DNA of 64,000 nt from Luidia sarsii. Taxonomy: Eukaryota; Echinodermata; Asteroidea; Paxillosida; Luidiidae. A program made the position numbers and the translations under genes. A model generated the notes under the pieces. That model was not told where the DNA came from. It worked only from the letters and a program-made list of their open reading frames with translations, and made no database searches. This document shows, piece after piece, positions 33,445 through 45,069 of this stretch. Every line of letters starts with the position of its first letter. The first letter of the stretch is position 1. Location of the stretch: the NCBI GenBank assembly GCA_949987565.1, contig OX465111.1, positions 16,156,359 to 16,220,358 on the forward strand, read 5' to 3'.

Positions 33445-34860
33445 AGTTCTGTCCCTAAATACCCTTTTTAGCTTTTTTGGAAGACTCGTCTGTATTTTCA
33501 CCATGATTCCACTCATAGTGCTTGTGACTGTGAGCAGTATTAAAGTTTTGCCACGTATTCATCATCCCACTTTTCTTGCAACCTACCCAAAAGGTCCCCA
33601 GGGGGATTGGAGAAAAGAGGAAAAGACAGAATCTCACCCACTGAAAAATGACTATTCATTTCCCACCATACACACCGTACTAGCCCTTGAAGCAAGTGTT
33701 TAGAAATAGGCTCTGAAAAAGAATGATTAAAAACAATTACGGTATATTCTCTCTTCTAAGACCTGAATGAAATTAATTCTTCTATTGTACACGTATACAT
33801 GTAGAGCTGTTTTTTTGTTGCTGAATGTACTAGATTTTTTTTAACATTTATTACAGGAACAATTATTTCCTTCTTTTTCGACCCCCCCCCCTTCCCAACA
33901 ATTTTCTAGACCATTGAAATTGTGAAGTGTAAGTCCTACAGCATCTTTCTCAGCAGTGGGTCTGTCTGTGAATGCTGCCCATTTTCCTGCAAATTGTCCA
34001 AATCCTGTCTTCTGAATGTTAAGCCCCAAGACGTTCTTTGCCTTTCTCTGTTTCCTTTTGCCCCTCAACCATAGTCTTTCTTGCACACCTGCACCCCTAC
34101 ATCATCCCCGTTCTCCAGATTTGAAAAGAAAATTGATGTACTTGTACAGCAATCCTCAGCTTTATGATGAATTTGTTCCCCTTTTCCCCCTTTTCCGGCA
34201 GGGAAACAAGCGGATATTGAAGTGTGGAGGGTTTTCAGGAATGAGAGATTGCAGAGGAAATTGCGTTAGATTTTTTTTCAGAGGAGGGTGGTGTGTTGGT
34301 AGATTTTTCAGGAAAGTCTCTGTTACAATGTACATGTACGTCAATTTTTGGTGATTTAAGGGGGTCTTGGAAACTTTTCTATATTGCTGCTGTATGATGA
34401 AAGATGAGATTTGGCTATGGTGTGCCTCGTCAGACAAGTAGAGATATTCAGTATCTGAAAAGGCTTGGATTATAATTCTGTTTAAATAAGGCCAGCGTAA
34501 AGTGTAATGGCTATGGCTGTGGCTTTGGCATTTGGCTAAGTACTACTGTATGTAATGCCCTTAGTCTGTTAGCCATAGACCCTCAAATCTCTGGTCCATC
34601 ATTTGCCTCAGGTTTAGAAAAAAGAGTAAGGAAAACTTTAATAAAAGCTTTTCAGTTCAATCCTTGAAATGGTGCACCACAACGTACATGTAAGAGTAAA
34701 ATGACCTTTTGGATCTTTCTCCCTCTCCAAAAGTACATGTACATGTACGTAAGAGCTGTTTTTTCTCTAAGGTATTGCGACAAAATGACGATGTCATAAG
34801 TTAAAAGCATGTCAACTCCGCAAATTGAATGTGTAGAATAAATGCACCCTGTCGACACTG
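33445..34860. other. Non-coding interval, nothing recognised
   Basis: Single-copy DNA with a C9 run at 33882-33891 and short frames of 60-112 residues that overlap on opposite strands. A few TACATGTAC words occur at 34331 and 34733. Confidence 0.4.
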
Positions 34861-34899
34861 GTAATCTGAAGCATCCATTTTACCCAAAAGAAGTGCAAA

Positions 34900-35560
34900 T
34901 ACAACGTGTTGAGAGTTGACCCACACGGAGATGGGATCGTGTTTTTATCGCTGCAAAAAGAGAATGTCTATTTGGTGTAGTGCATTGCTTGAGCTCATTC
35001 ACGTGAATGTACTATATGCATCTGTACATTGAACCCTCCGTCACGCACTTATGCCGTTAATTGATTTCGAAGCCGCACGCATCGATATCTTGGGATGATG
35101 ATGGTCCTTTTAAAATGAAATGTCGGGCTCCGCCAGAACAAACCATTAATGTGTGCCCATGCTCGCTTTAGCTCAATACCAGTTTGTCGCACCAAGGAAC
35201 TCGTTTAAAAATCCCCCCACCCACTTTTCATCAACCAGCATGTGCAAATTAAAACCGAAGTCGCCTCTCTCCCTCACCCTTGCGTCTAGGAAATGAACCG
35301 AAATCTCAAAGTCCACAGACTGACTCAGCGCTCCCTGTTAAAAAACAAAGTAAATAAATTCCCAGATCAATCTCGGTGGTGTTTTTTTTCGCCCTTCTTT
35401 TCCTCTTTTTTTTTTAATTGATAGATGGTGCACTCAGGCAGGCTAGCACCTTGATTTCCTCCCAGGATTTGGTGCAAGTCGATTAAAAAAAAAATTGCAG
35501 TCAGTATCTGGGACCATAAGGCTGGAGAGCGAGAAATTAATCCATCATCTCCATGGTGAT
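34900..35560. promoter_or_regulatory. Long candidate conserved enhancer block
   Basis: About 660 bp of high-complexity sequence with very few TACATG-type words. Cores include CCGTTAATTGATTTCG (35053), ACCATTAATGTGTGC (35142), ATGTGCAAATTAAAACCG (35242), TGCAAGTCGATTAAAA (35472) and GAGAAATTAATCCATC (35531). Homeodomain and POU-like cores are spaced across the block. Only one minus frame (79 residues) crosses part of it. Confidence 0.4.
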
Positions 35561-35799
35561 TCAGTGGAACCGAGGTGTCATCTTTTTTTACTGGCAACCC
35601 TGGCACTGCTGGGTTGGGGTAGGGGGCAGACAGCCCATTTCTGTTTGTGTTTAGTCCCGATGAAAACTTGTTTATTTATCTAGGTTTAGGTTTGTTGAAT
35701 TTTTCATTATCAACCAGTTCAGTTTGTTGTCACAGAATGCTTGGAAGTCATTTTGTGGTTAATACATACCACATGTCCATTTCATGTGGTACCAAAAGT

Positions 35800-36080
35800 C
35801 AGTAAGAAAGCGTTTTTCACCGATTTTCAGGTCAGGTTCATTTTCAAAGTGTATGAGTGCAAAAAGCATTTCACACTTTAGGGGTGTGAAAGAAGTTTTT
35901 TTCACAGTTTTGGAAAAAGTGTGAACATATTACATAGTGCACAGTTTGGGGAAAAGTACATGTATGAACGTGTTGCAACCCTAGGGGAAAAGAATTTTCA
36001 CACTTTCGGGGGGAAAGTGAGGAACATTTTCACACTTTTTTCTTTGGTGTGAAACATGTCCCCAAATTGGGTCAAAAATC
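35800..36080. repeat. TTTCACACTTT local repeat
   Basis: The word TTTCACACTTT or its complement recurs at about 35869, 35916 (AAAGTGTGAA), 35996 and 36028, with GGGGAAAGTG-like and AAAAGCATTTC (35857, 36092) phrases. Copies occur in both orientations, so parts can fold. Probably a small degraded element. Confidence 0.5.
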
Positions 36081-36104
36081 ATATGTTGTGAAAAGCATTT
36101 CCCA

Positions 36105-36216
36105 AAAATGCGTACCAGTGCTCTTACCATCCTGCCCTCAGATGACGGCCTTTCCAAAAAGTCAAATAGTCTTTGCCGGGTTGGGGGCACAAGTCACTAG
36201 TCAGAAGCATCTAACT
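36105..36216 (-). mobile_element. tRNA-derived SINE, copy E
   Basis: On the minus strand: GATGCTTCTGACTAG, then GACTATTT and GGAAAGGCC (with GACTTTTT between them), then GGATGGTAAGAGCACTGGTA. The order matches copy A at 23430-23600, but the tRNA-like part stops after the A box. Confidence 0.55.
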
Positions 36217-36229
36217 ATTATAAGACAAT

Positions 36230-37190
36230 AGATCAATGAGATTTGGATATTTCAGGTGATTCTCGAAAATGATTTTCATCAAGTATTTTCCCTACACAAC
36301 AGTTTAGTTTGTGGCGGCATATACACCACACAATGTAGGTGTGCTGGTATATGGGGATGGCCTTTACTGACCTGAGACAATATCCTGTATGACAATGACT
36401 CCTGCATCACCTGTATAAATTTCTTGAGTGGGCACTCAGACCTCCTGAGCAAGTTTTCAAAATGCTTCGTCCAATGTCCCAGAACTCTAGAAACAGCTTT
36501 GATTGTGTCACACTGAACCTATAGGCTATAGTACACACTATGTGTTTCTTCCCCAAGATTTGGGAGCTGGCCACTGACCTTACAGTTTCAGCTGTCCCCA
36601 ATGCAGTTCAGGGCAGCCATTGGCTACACAGTTACACTCAATCCCTGATAAGAAATCCTAACCAACAAGGGAAGCATGTTTAGATCTCATCGCAGATACT
36701 AATGCATGTTAAATTAAAAACTAATCGCTTCCATCAAGATACTTTAGGTATACTTTAGAAAAGTGCCTTACAGTGGTAAGCTTTCCATATCTTTAGGATC
36801 ACACATGGGACACCTGGTTCTCTCAGAATTGAGTTTCATTCCCTTTCCATCCACAGAGGAGATTAGAATTTGCCACACAGTGTTATCTGAAAACTTGTCA
36901 GACTTTCTCCTTCTGTAGGCCCTTCTGTATTGATACACATATGTACAGTACATGTAGGGCACTGTCCAGGTTTTTCATCTGAAAGCTTTGCAGGGTTTAC
37001 ACCTTCGTGCCGATACATGTGCATGGTGTATTTCTGTTGTGTGTCAAAACTGTGTACATGTATACCATTGAAAGCTATTGCCTAAATCTGTAATCCTCCT
37101 ATTTAAGATACGGATCTGTTTCAAGAAAATCTGGGCCCAAAGGGTGCATTGCTTGCAATTTGCATGTCTTTCATGAGGTAGAATTACTTT
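36230..37190. other. Non-coding interval, nothing recognised
   Basis: Single-copy DNA. Two minus frames (64 residues each) lack domains. One TACAGTACATGTA patch lies at 36943-36956. Confidence 0.4.
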
Positions 37191-37289
37191 TCTTGGGGCC
37201 ATGGTTCAAACTCTCCCATTTGTTAGTGCTCTCATCTCTCTTTGATGCAGAAGACTCCAGTCTTGGCCATGTTGATGACTTCATTACTT

Positions 37290-37556
37290 GAATGCAATAT
37301 AGGAAGGTTTGCGGTGACACCTTGTATCAGGTCTCTTAAAGGAAGAGGTTTGGTTCTGAAAAGAACCTGAGTGGTACATTGTAACTCGACGTTTCGACCA
37401 GTATGCTCTGGCCATCATCAGGATGGTCATCAGGATGATGGCCAGAGCATACTGGTCGAAACGTCGAGTTACCACTCAGGTTCTTTTCATAACCAAACCT
37501 CTTCCTTTAAGAGACCTGATACATGGTGTCACCGCAAACCTTCCTATATTGATTCA
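37290..37556. mobile_element. Foldback element with about 130-bp arms
   Basis: The left arm starts GAATGCAATATAGGAAGG, the right arm ends CCTTCCTATATTGATTC. Near the centre ACTCGACGTTTCGACCAG, TATGCTCTGGCCATCATCAGG and their complements face each other. Arms are almost identical; a 7-base excess in the left arm (37377-37383, CATTGTA) sits at the TA where the right arm has a bare TA (37470-37471). There is no coding capacity. The core CGACGTTTCGA resembles that of the GGGCCTGAC family. Confidence 0.85.
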
Positions 37557-37939
37557 CCTACCATGTAAAGCCTTAAGTCTTATTTACTTGAATGCAGTAT
37601 CCGTGCTTAATAATTTAAGCTACAGTACATTGTAAATCTTTTGTCTCCCGGTTTTATGACATCAGTCAAATTCTCAAATCAGTGCCCATCATCCCTGGGT
37701 GATTCAGGGTTTGACACAGGTCTTCCTTTGCTGGAACTTTGCATCAAAATAAAATTTGACCAATAGATACCAGTTAATTTCTGAACGTACATGTATGAAA
37801 TAATGTATGAAGGTTGTACAGTGTTGTACACATGTGCATGCAGAACACTTGGCTCAGTTTGCTTCCCCTCTTGTGGAAGATGTGGCTGTAGTTCAAACTC
37901 TCAAATCAGTGCCCATCCCCCTGTGATGCAGAATCTTGT

Positions 37940-38120
37940 ACATACTACACATACATGTACATGTACATATTGTACACTGTCACCATTCTCGGTCAAAACT
38001 TGTAAATGTAACATAATATGTAGTACGTACACGTAGTACTGTATGTGTACATTTATATGCACTTGGAAATTGGAGGTTCGTGTACATTGTACAAATACAT
38101 AATTACAAATACACATGTAC
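37940..38120. repeat. Palindrome cluster
   Basis: TACATGTACATGTACATA (37951), TACGTACACGTAGTACTG (38023) and related words. A smaller patch lies at 38322-38341. Confidence 0.8.
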
Positions 38121-38344
38121 AGTATGTGAAGAACACTTTGTTCTCCTTTCCAGAACACTTGTTCTCCTGCCCAGTGGCTGTGCTTCAATCTCTCAAGTCA
38201 AATCATCATGTCCTTCAGTGATGCAAGTTTTTGTGTTCTGATCCATCAGATTGCGGTCTTGTCCACAACTCAAGTGCTCAAATAGATTGAAAGCACCGTT
38301 ATGTTATGTCTTATTGTGCATATATACATGTACATGTACGGTGA

Positions 38345-39155
38345 ATGTCTCAACTTTCAAACGTAGTAATAGAAATTTGTGCAGTTACCCCTGTCCCGAT
38401 ACCATTAAAAGGGTGCACCTGCACATTGGCCTGTATCGAGAGCCTCACATGCTTGGGGAGGGGTGTGCCTCATCTATGTATGGCTGGGGGACAAGGAAGG
38501 GGGATTCAAATCCCCGCAAGGTACCTCCTGTATACCCAAGGGAAGGATCACCACTCACACCCCCCTGTCAATAAAACAATGATCATGGCCGATATCCACT
38601 GGCTTAATACTGCTGGGGATTCTTCCATTTATTAGCCTTGGGGTTGATTTGGGGTGGGGAGGGGGGTTACTCGTCACACTTGCCAGAAGGGGGGCTGTGG
38701 TAACATTAGAAGTATACCCTTCCCCACCCAACCCCTGGAGCTCTTGTCCTATATCTCTTGCTCCAGATTAATTAATTAATTTTCAAAGGAGGATGATTGT
38801 GATGACTAGTTTTGCAGCCAGGCATCATCATTCATGTACATGTAGTTGTCAGGCTCTTGACTAGTTTTTAGTGTTGCAGGGGTTTTCATGTGTGCGAGGG
38901 TTTTTTCTTTTCGGGGGGGGGGGGGGGTTCTGTTAATGCCATCTACTGCCACAGGACACTTGCTACAGATGGTGAGCCAAATTTAATTTGGAATCATGTT
39001 ACCTTGTGTTTGTAATTTCCCTTAAAAATGACTATTCCAAATAGCCCCCCCCCCCTCTCCCAGATCCTGGGAATGAGTGGGATGTGTCACGTACATGTAC
39101 ATTGAGCCTCAGGAATTACTCGGGTTTATGATTTGTACAGTGTCCAGTTTTTGCA
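38345..39155. other. Non-coding interval with G and C runs
   Basis: A tRNA T-arm-like palindrome GGGGGATTCAAATCCCC at 38499-38515 lacks the rest of a tRNA. ATTAATTAATTAATT at 38768-38782, a G13 run at about 38916-38928 and a C10 run at 39044-39053. No gene recognised. Confidence 0.4.
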
Positions 39156-39159
39156 GTAA

Positions 39160-39640
39160 TAGTTTTGCTAGTCAAAGGCTAATGCGAAAGGTCTTTTTCA
39201 CAGAGCCTCACAAATCATCGAAACCATCTGTCACAATGGGTAACCTGTCTTAAATACTCATGATGCCAGAGCACCATCATGCTTCATCATTATCCCATGA
39301 TTGACAGTTTTTTGGAATTTTCAAACAAGTTTTGATGCAACCGTCATTGGAATCTGAAATATAGTGTCATCTGAAAGACATGCAAGAAGGCAGTCAGTCC
39401 CCTCTGGCTGAGAAATTGCGATTGTGACTGCCGATCGGTTGTCCTCCACAGTCACCAGCCTGTCATAACGGTTACGTAGATCAGAGGGCGCTCTTCAAGT
39501 AAAGAGCAATGATTGTCAGTTTAGGCAATTATCAGCAATCAGATTAGAAATTGCCAGCTTTGTTTCTCCTTCCTCTTCAAGGAGAGGAAAAGGAGGAGGA
39601 GTTGGGAGGTTTGATGACTCTGACCAACTGCAGCTGTCAG
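39160..39640. promoter_or_regulatory. Candidate enhancer with a PBX-MEIS site
   Basis: High-complexity single-copy block. TGATTGACAG at 39298-39307 is a perfect match to the composite site of PBX and MEIS/PREP homeodomain factors, and TGATTGTCAG at 39510-39519 is a one-base variant 212 bp away. Also GTAACGG/TTACGTAG near 39468-39478 and GGCAATTATCAGCAATCAG (39525). Site matches are direct; enhancer activity is inferred. Confidence 0.45.
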
Positions 39641-40019
39641 GGCCACTTCCTTTTTTGGGGGACACACTACATTACATATACATACTTTACATGTACAAGA
39701 GACAAACTCCCTCACCCAAGTCATTCCCAAGTGTTTGATGCTCCAGAAAAAAAAAAACACCCAGATTTTCTTAACAAGTCCCAAGGTTTTGCAATTCTTT
39801 TTCTTCCATTCCATTTTCTGAAGAAAGAGAGAGAGAGTGTGTGTGTTGGACATGGGGTTACTGGTCTAATCTAATTTAGGGCGTCTTCCCTTTTTTCATT
39901 AACTCTAGTCTTTCCTCTTATCCAGATTGTAAGATGATTTTTTTTCTTGCGGTGTTTATATTTACAGTATCATGCCAGCGGCAAAGCCTGCAGTGATTCC
40001 CTATTATCCATCCAAATTA

Positions 40020-40260
40020 AGAGAGAGTGAGAAAGTGTGAGAGTATTAAAGTGTGAAAAAATATACAATATGTAGAGGGACAGACAAAGACAGAGAGACA
40101 GTGAGACAGAGAGAGACATACATTAGAGAGAGGGACAAAGACAGAGAGACAGAAAGAGTCAGACAGACACACACAGAGGCAGAGAGCCAAAGAGAAACAA
40201 ACCGAGGGGCGAGAGACACAGAGAGAAGGAGAAAGAGAGAGATAAAGTAAGAGAAATAGA
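40020..40260. repeat. GA-rich (GACAGAGA)n tract
   Basis: Purine-rich on the plus strand, one of the few with this polarity here. The minus frames (77 and 132 residues, Ser/Leu/Val-rich) are by-products. Confidence 0.9.
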
Positions 40261-40264
40261 GGCA

Positions 40265-41140
40265 ATGATGGGGGGACATATATGAAACATATATCTGGCA
40301 GCCTCACAAGCAGAAACCACTGAATGGCACCATTTTTAAAAAAGTGCAACAATTGTACATCAGGTACAGGGAGAGGTGTAGGGAATGGGGGAGGGAGATG
40401 TGTCACAATGGGCATTAAATAGGGGTTAGTGGGTTAAGTAAGCCCCCCAGCCAATCCCCCCACGACTCAGGAGGCCAGCAATCTACCCTAGCATGGCAGT
40501 CACGATTCCTTTCCTTTTTGCCGATCAACTCACCCTCTTCCCCCCCCCCCTCTCTCTCGCTCTTTCTCTCTCACTCTCATCCAAACTTGGCAATATAATA
40601 CGGCTGAGAATCTGCTGCATGATACACTTATTTTATTGTCTCTCTCCTGGGTTTTTTTTTGTAGACCATAATTTGACAGTTTGGCAGGTGTTCATGTTCA
40701 CAGGTTTTTTCATATCTTCTTTTTGTACTTGGATTAATTTCTTATGAGACAAGGTGATGCCATACATTCAAGATAGATCGTGAATACTCTTGCCTCAGGA
40801 GAGGCTCAAAGATAAGAAGAAAAAGAGAAATGACATATTGCCGCAATCAAAAGACAGGCACGACTCAAAGTTTTAGACAACTGCAGCTTTTTTCTGTTTT
40901 TTCTTCTTCTTTTTTAGTATACAGTAAGATTTCTTATATGATGAGAAAGGCAAATAGATTTTTTTGTCGGAGACCATTTTTCTCTTTCATGAATGTGTCC
41001 ACTTGGGAAAAGAGCCTGAGTATTGACCTCTGAAATGTGAGACCCTCTATATTTTTTAGATTGGTACATTGGTTCTAGCAAGAAGCAAGAAGTTTGAAAA
41101 ACTATGGTACCATTGGTACGTGTACTTAGATTATATAGTT
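40265..41140. other. Non-coding interval, nothing recognised
   Basis: It has a C-rich patch (40540-40550) then CTCT sequence to 40580, and T runs near 40652. Plus frames of 67-84 residues are hydrophobic or Ser-rich and unremarkable. Confidence 0.4.
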
Positions 41141-41147
41141 TGTCAAT

Positions 41148-41235
41148 CTATTATCTGAACCATTCTGCCTTTGCGAATGGTCCAGTTCGGATTCAATCAT
41201 CAGGCCCTCTAATGTATTGTACATGTAAATTAGTA
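41148..41235. mobile_element. Foldback-family fragment
   Basis: ATCTGAACCATTCTGCCTTTG and GAATGGTCCAGTTCGGATTC pair in part, followed by AATCATCAGGCCCTC, the usual right end of the GGGCCTGAC family. Confidence 0.45.
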
Positions 41236-41239
41236 TTAT

Positions 41240-42050
41240 GGTCATCTTAGTCAGTTAGCAGTTGGCAACATTTTTGTAATTCCTTTTTTGTTTTTAGATG
41301 AACTTTTCTTAAGAGGTTTAATTGAACTAATATGCAAATACCGTATGATGGCGTGATGCTACATGTATTGTAAGCCTAAACTTGTACAGTACATGTAATT
41401 TGGCCTACCAGGGTGGGTGGTTCTACCTGTAGTTTTAAGTGTCCCAAAAATGAGAATGTTGTTTCTGCCTGGGGCTAGAAACTTACACGTGCCCTTGAGA
41501 CCTTTAGAGCTTTACGAAGGGAAATCTCAAATTTGCAAAATGTTTCCGGAGAATTTCTGAAGCCATAGGCCTACTCCTATGTACATGTACCTTGTGTGGC
41601 TTTTTGATAAGAGATAATTGGCAATTTGTGGGTTTGTTTCCTGGACTGGATTTCTTTTGCTGAAACTGAAAGTCGATCTTTTCCGTTTTCCTGTCACCTG
41701 TAATCCTGTCTGCTGTACATCCCTGGATTCCAAATGAAATAAATAGGCCCTACTACCGGTATCTTTTCAGAATTTTGCTGTAAGAAAATTGTTGGCTGTT
41801 CTGGGAGTGGGTTGTTGTTGCTTTTCTGGACTTAAATTAGTTGCAGTACATGCATGTGTTCTTCACCGTACAAGCTTTCCAAACGCATGAGTGAAACCAT
41901 GCCACAAGTTGGCTACGGCGAATGTACTGACAGTTCTAAGAGTGAGGTGGTTGCTCACCTCAGCGAGACATGGTATTCTTATACCACATTCTATATTTTG
42001 TCTGTTCTTTCAAGTGGATGCTCATCTACGAGATACCGGTACCAATCACA
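41240..42050. other. Non-coding interval, nothing recognised
   Basis: Single-copy DNA with TAGGCCTA-type and TACATGTA words near 41565-41590. Two plus frames (70 and 120 residues) overlap after 41854 in different phases without a domain. Confidence 0.4.
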
Positions 42051-42059
42051 TCCTAACAT

Positions 42060-42700
42060 GTTTTAATTCTCTGAGCCATGTACTGGGGAGATCGGAATGT
42101 GGTATTCATGTTTGGGTCAAGGATGTCACAATGGGTTCCGGTCCGAAAAAGTTCATCTCCACAAAATCCGATGCGATTCCCACATCAGCGTTGCCCCAAT
42201 TCCTCATCAGAACCATCCCAACTGAGAGCACTCAATTTCCTTTTTCTTTTTAACCCGCTGGTCATATGCACGTGCTGTGAGAATATATGCGCACATACTG
42301 CATGCGATATGCACTGTCGGTAAAACAGCATTCTGAGTGGGCCTACTCGGGTAGGATTCCAATTTTTTTTTTCCAACGAGCGCAGAATGCATGCATGAGG
42401 GGGGGGGGCATCTTTTTGGGATCTTTTCGTTCTGTAGTCCGATGCTGAATCGGCATCCATGCATAATTCCTCTGTGACCCAATTTGCCTTGATTTCTCTG
42501 TTTTCCCCCCTTTTCAAGAATTCTCGCTGCTGGTAGTTTGCCGTGCTGTGCAAATCGGCACTCGAGGCAGGCTGAATATTATGACCAGATGTTCAGACGA
42601 TCTTGCTCTGTGGGCTGCTTGGGAAAAGAGGAGGGGGATGTGATTGGAAGGGGGATTTATAAGTGAATCTTAGCCATGCCTCATTAATTGTACAAACCCA
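42060..42700. promoter_or_regulatory. Candidate conserved block
   Basis: Complex DNA with E-box-like CACGTG (42270), repeated ATATGC/GCATGC words (42264-42310, 42388), ATCCATGCATAATTCC (42454) and CCTCATTAATTGTAC (42679). A G9 run at 42400-42408 splits it. Frames on both strands overlap. Confidence 0.3.
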
Positions 42701-42754
42701 GCCTGCCTCCCCAAAAGAGGTTGGATTTTGGGGGCTCCTGTAAAAATAAATTAG

Positions 42755-42825
42755 AGGGCTTGATATATTGATCCTAGCAGGATCATTCTCAAAGGTCCAA
42801 TGATTCAAACGTCATTCCACGAGTC
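42755..42825. mobile_element. Foldback-family fragment
   Basis: GAGGGCTTGATATATTGATC, then CTAGCAGGATCATTCTCAAAGG, then GATTCAAACGTCATTCC. Diverged family copy with a short right arm. Confidence 0.5.
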
Positions 42826-43007
42826 ATTCTGTATTGCTTCTGTTGAAATTTCCTTTAAATTGTATAAAATGTATTTTTCCATAATTGAAAATTTTGTTTT
42901 TCTTTTGTTCTTCCTTTCATGATTTCTGCACATTCTTCTAAAACATCTTCCTGAAATCCTTTTCTGAACCAGGTGAGTAAAATTGTTTTCAAACATACAT
43001 GTACAAG

Positions 43008-43085
43008 GGGCTTTGAGAGAGGTTTTGCCGCACACTGTAAATGTAGAATTGAAACATCAGGCCCTCTACATTTCTGAGTTTGAAG
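43008..43085. mobile_element. Foldback-family fragment
   Basis: GCTTTGAGAGAGGTTTTGCCG and GAATTGAAACATCAGGCCC, then CTCTACATTTCTGAG. Right half of the GGGCCTGAC family. Confidence 0.45.
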
Positions 43086-43089
43086 GGAT

Positions 43090-43835
43090 AGAATGCCCAA
43101 ATCATTGTTTTTCTTTGGTCTTTAGGAGCCAGTCGGGTCACTACATGTAGGTGGCCAAGAACTTTAGACTGACCCTTAAATTCCAGTCCTTCAAAGAAGG
43201 CTTTGAGTAGTTTTTTTTTCAGGCACCGAGACAGACCACTTAGCACATATTTCGGAGTGGTCCAGTTGATGGACGGATGGCCCTACTCACTACCATTGGC
43301 ACCTGGGCCGTTGTTTTGAATGTAGAACCCATTAGCTAGAGATGGATAGAAATGTTCCAGTAGAGGATTCTAAACAATGTATGTAGTGTACATTCATTGT
43401 AAGATGGTCCAGAGAACAACCAAGACTGTAGGGCCCAAGCAGTAGTGCCATGAGGAATCACACTAGAGGTTTGCAGATTCAGTTGGATCACAGTAGATAT
43501 GGCTGGCAGCATTTTAGCTCAAAGTTGTAGGAAAGAGGATTGGCAGCTGAGTTAGCTGACCATTAATTTTCATAAGGGACTTTGGACCTCTGTCGGGTTT
43601 CCTACTTGCTCACTGCCAAACAGCACCAGTTTACTTCTATAGAGTAAGGGCACCAGACTATTTTGTTCCTGTCTGTGTACTGCCTTGAATTATGGCTTGA
43701 ATGCTGCTTCAAATTGCTATAAAAATAAGATTAGTGCACCATGCTACCTTTGGGGGTCTGCAGGAATAGATGGTTGAAATGTATTGGGGTATTTCTAGTA
43801 CTTAGTAGTAGAAATGCTCTTTATTTATGAAGAGA
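43090..43835. other. Non-coding interval, nothing recognised
   Basis: Single-copy DNA, few repeats, a T9 run at 43211-43219. No exon recognised. Confidence 0.4.
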
Positions 43836-43839
43836 TATC

Positions 43840-44110
43840 GGACTGTAGTTGGTCTGAAGAAGCCGCTCATCCAAATGTGTGCGAAAAATCGGAGATTGAG
43901 CGGAAGCATCATTGAGCCATGAACATGCAAATGAGCCGCGGAGGCCATGTTTACTCCTGATTACAAGACCAGTGCGCGTCTTGAAAATATGACAATTTGG
44001 ATGCAGGATGCGCTCTCTCGCCATCACCGCCAACGATCGACTCTAGACCAGGAGGTCTACTTCTCCAGTAAGAATCTGTCGAATATCAAGCAGAGGCTCA
44101 ATCTTTTCCT
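43840..44110. promoter_or_regulatory. Candidate conserved block with a POU octamer
   Basis: ATGCAAAT at 43925-43932 within CATGCAAATGAGCCGCGG. The plus strand is open from 43938 (after a TGA) to 44255, and CCAGTAAGAATC near 44067 is a plausible splice donor, so a small exon ending there cannot be excluded. No acceptor is obvious, and the frame runs on into a C-run. I favour regulatory DNA. Confidence 0.3.
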
Positions 44111-44399
44111 TCTTTACCTCTCTCTCCCCTTCTCCCTTCCCCACCCCCCCCCCCACAACTTGCATCTGAATCCAGCACTTGGGGGTGTTAACTCAATTAA
44201 AGGGCGGGGAACATTAGAGCACTTTTCAGTGGCTGGGCCGGCCAATTACAATTGATTTGGCCTCCTCTGATGTTCCGTCCGATTTTGAAGAAGCGGGGAT
44301 GGGTTGGGTGACTTGTACTAATTCCAGCAATTCCATCTTGTGGTGGTTTGGAAGGGGTGGGGTGGGTTTGGAAGGTTTGTTGTAAGGGGATCAGTGATG

Positions 44400-44620
44400 T
44401 GCCCTACTTGCATCCCCTGGTGATATCCGTGCCTTTCCGCTGTGCCAATCTCTATGTCTTATTTGATTGGCGGTGGCAGAAGAAGAATCAAAAGAAGAGG
44501 AGAAGTGGATGATAATGAAAAGATGGTAATGGAGAAGAAAATGACCAAGAAGAAGGTTCAGGTTCATAAGTTTTGGAAGATTCAAAAGATGAATGGGGAG
44601 AAGGAGATAAAGAAATGATC
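44400..44620. repeat. Purine-rich (GAAGAA-like) tract
   Basis: From about 44475 the plus strand is largely GA with AAGAAGAATC and GAAGAGGAGAAG words. A run of C at 44146-44154 lies to its left. Confidence 0.6.
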
Positions 44621-44699
44621 AACTCTGTGATTAGTGAATCAGAGCAAAAATACTTGACATACATGCTTAAAAGCATCATTCTGTATGTTTCTCCTTAAA

Positions 44700-45055
44700 A
44701 AAAGTTCTGCCCCCTTTCAAGTTTACCGCATGTAAAATGTCTGCCCATTTTGCCAGAGGAGGCAATGCAGCGTTATCGCTTGCCCAAATTACTTCGCATG
44801 GATGACCATGCCGTTTCATGGATTTTATCTTCCTTCAACACTGGCCCTGGATAGACGGTGTAATGACTGGCACTTGAGAAAGGTCTGATGCACTGAATCC
44901 ATTGATACGTGGAAAATGAAGGATATGATTATTGAAAGGTGTTATGGTGATATACCTAGGAAATATTTTTGATGCTGTGATGACAGAACCACTTTTGTAA
45001 ATTCTCATCATACAGTTAAAGGTGTTTGCTTTCAGGATCTCATCATTCATCAATA
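44700..45055. other. Single-copy block, weak regulatory candidate
   Basis: Complex DNA with CAGCGTTATCGCTTGCCC (44769) and CATGGATTTTATC (44815). Nothing decisive. Confidence 0.2.
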
Positions 45056-45069
45056 TGAAATGCATCTCA

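Larger units (their letters stand above)
37200..38290. repeat. Degenerate direct repeats around a foldback
   Basis: Diverged copies of TTCAAACTCTCAAATCAGTG, then CCCATC...TGATGCAG, occur at about 37206, 37669, 37891 and 38188. GAACACTTG-type phrases are at 37842, 38123 and 38151. The period is irregular (220-460 bp). The foldback 37290-37556 sits between the first two copies. Confidence 0.5.

Noticed and set aside
38499..38515. T-arm-like palindrome GGGGGATTCAAATCCCC
   Set aside because: No room for, or sign of, the rest of a tRNA; probably chance or a decayed SINE.
43938..44255. Exon ending at the donor-like AGTAAG near 44070
   Set aside because: No acceptor was found, the frame continues into a C-run, and no domain is recognised; left as a regulatory candidate.
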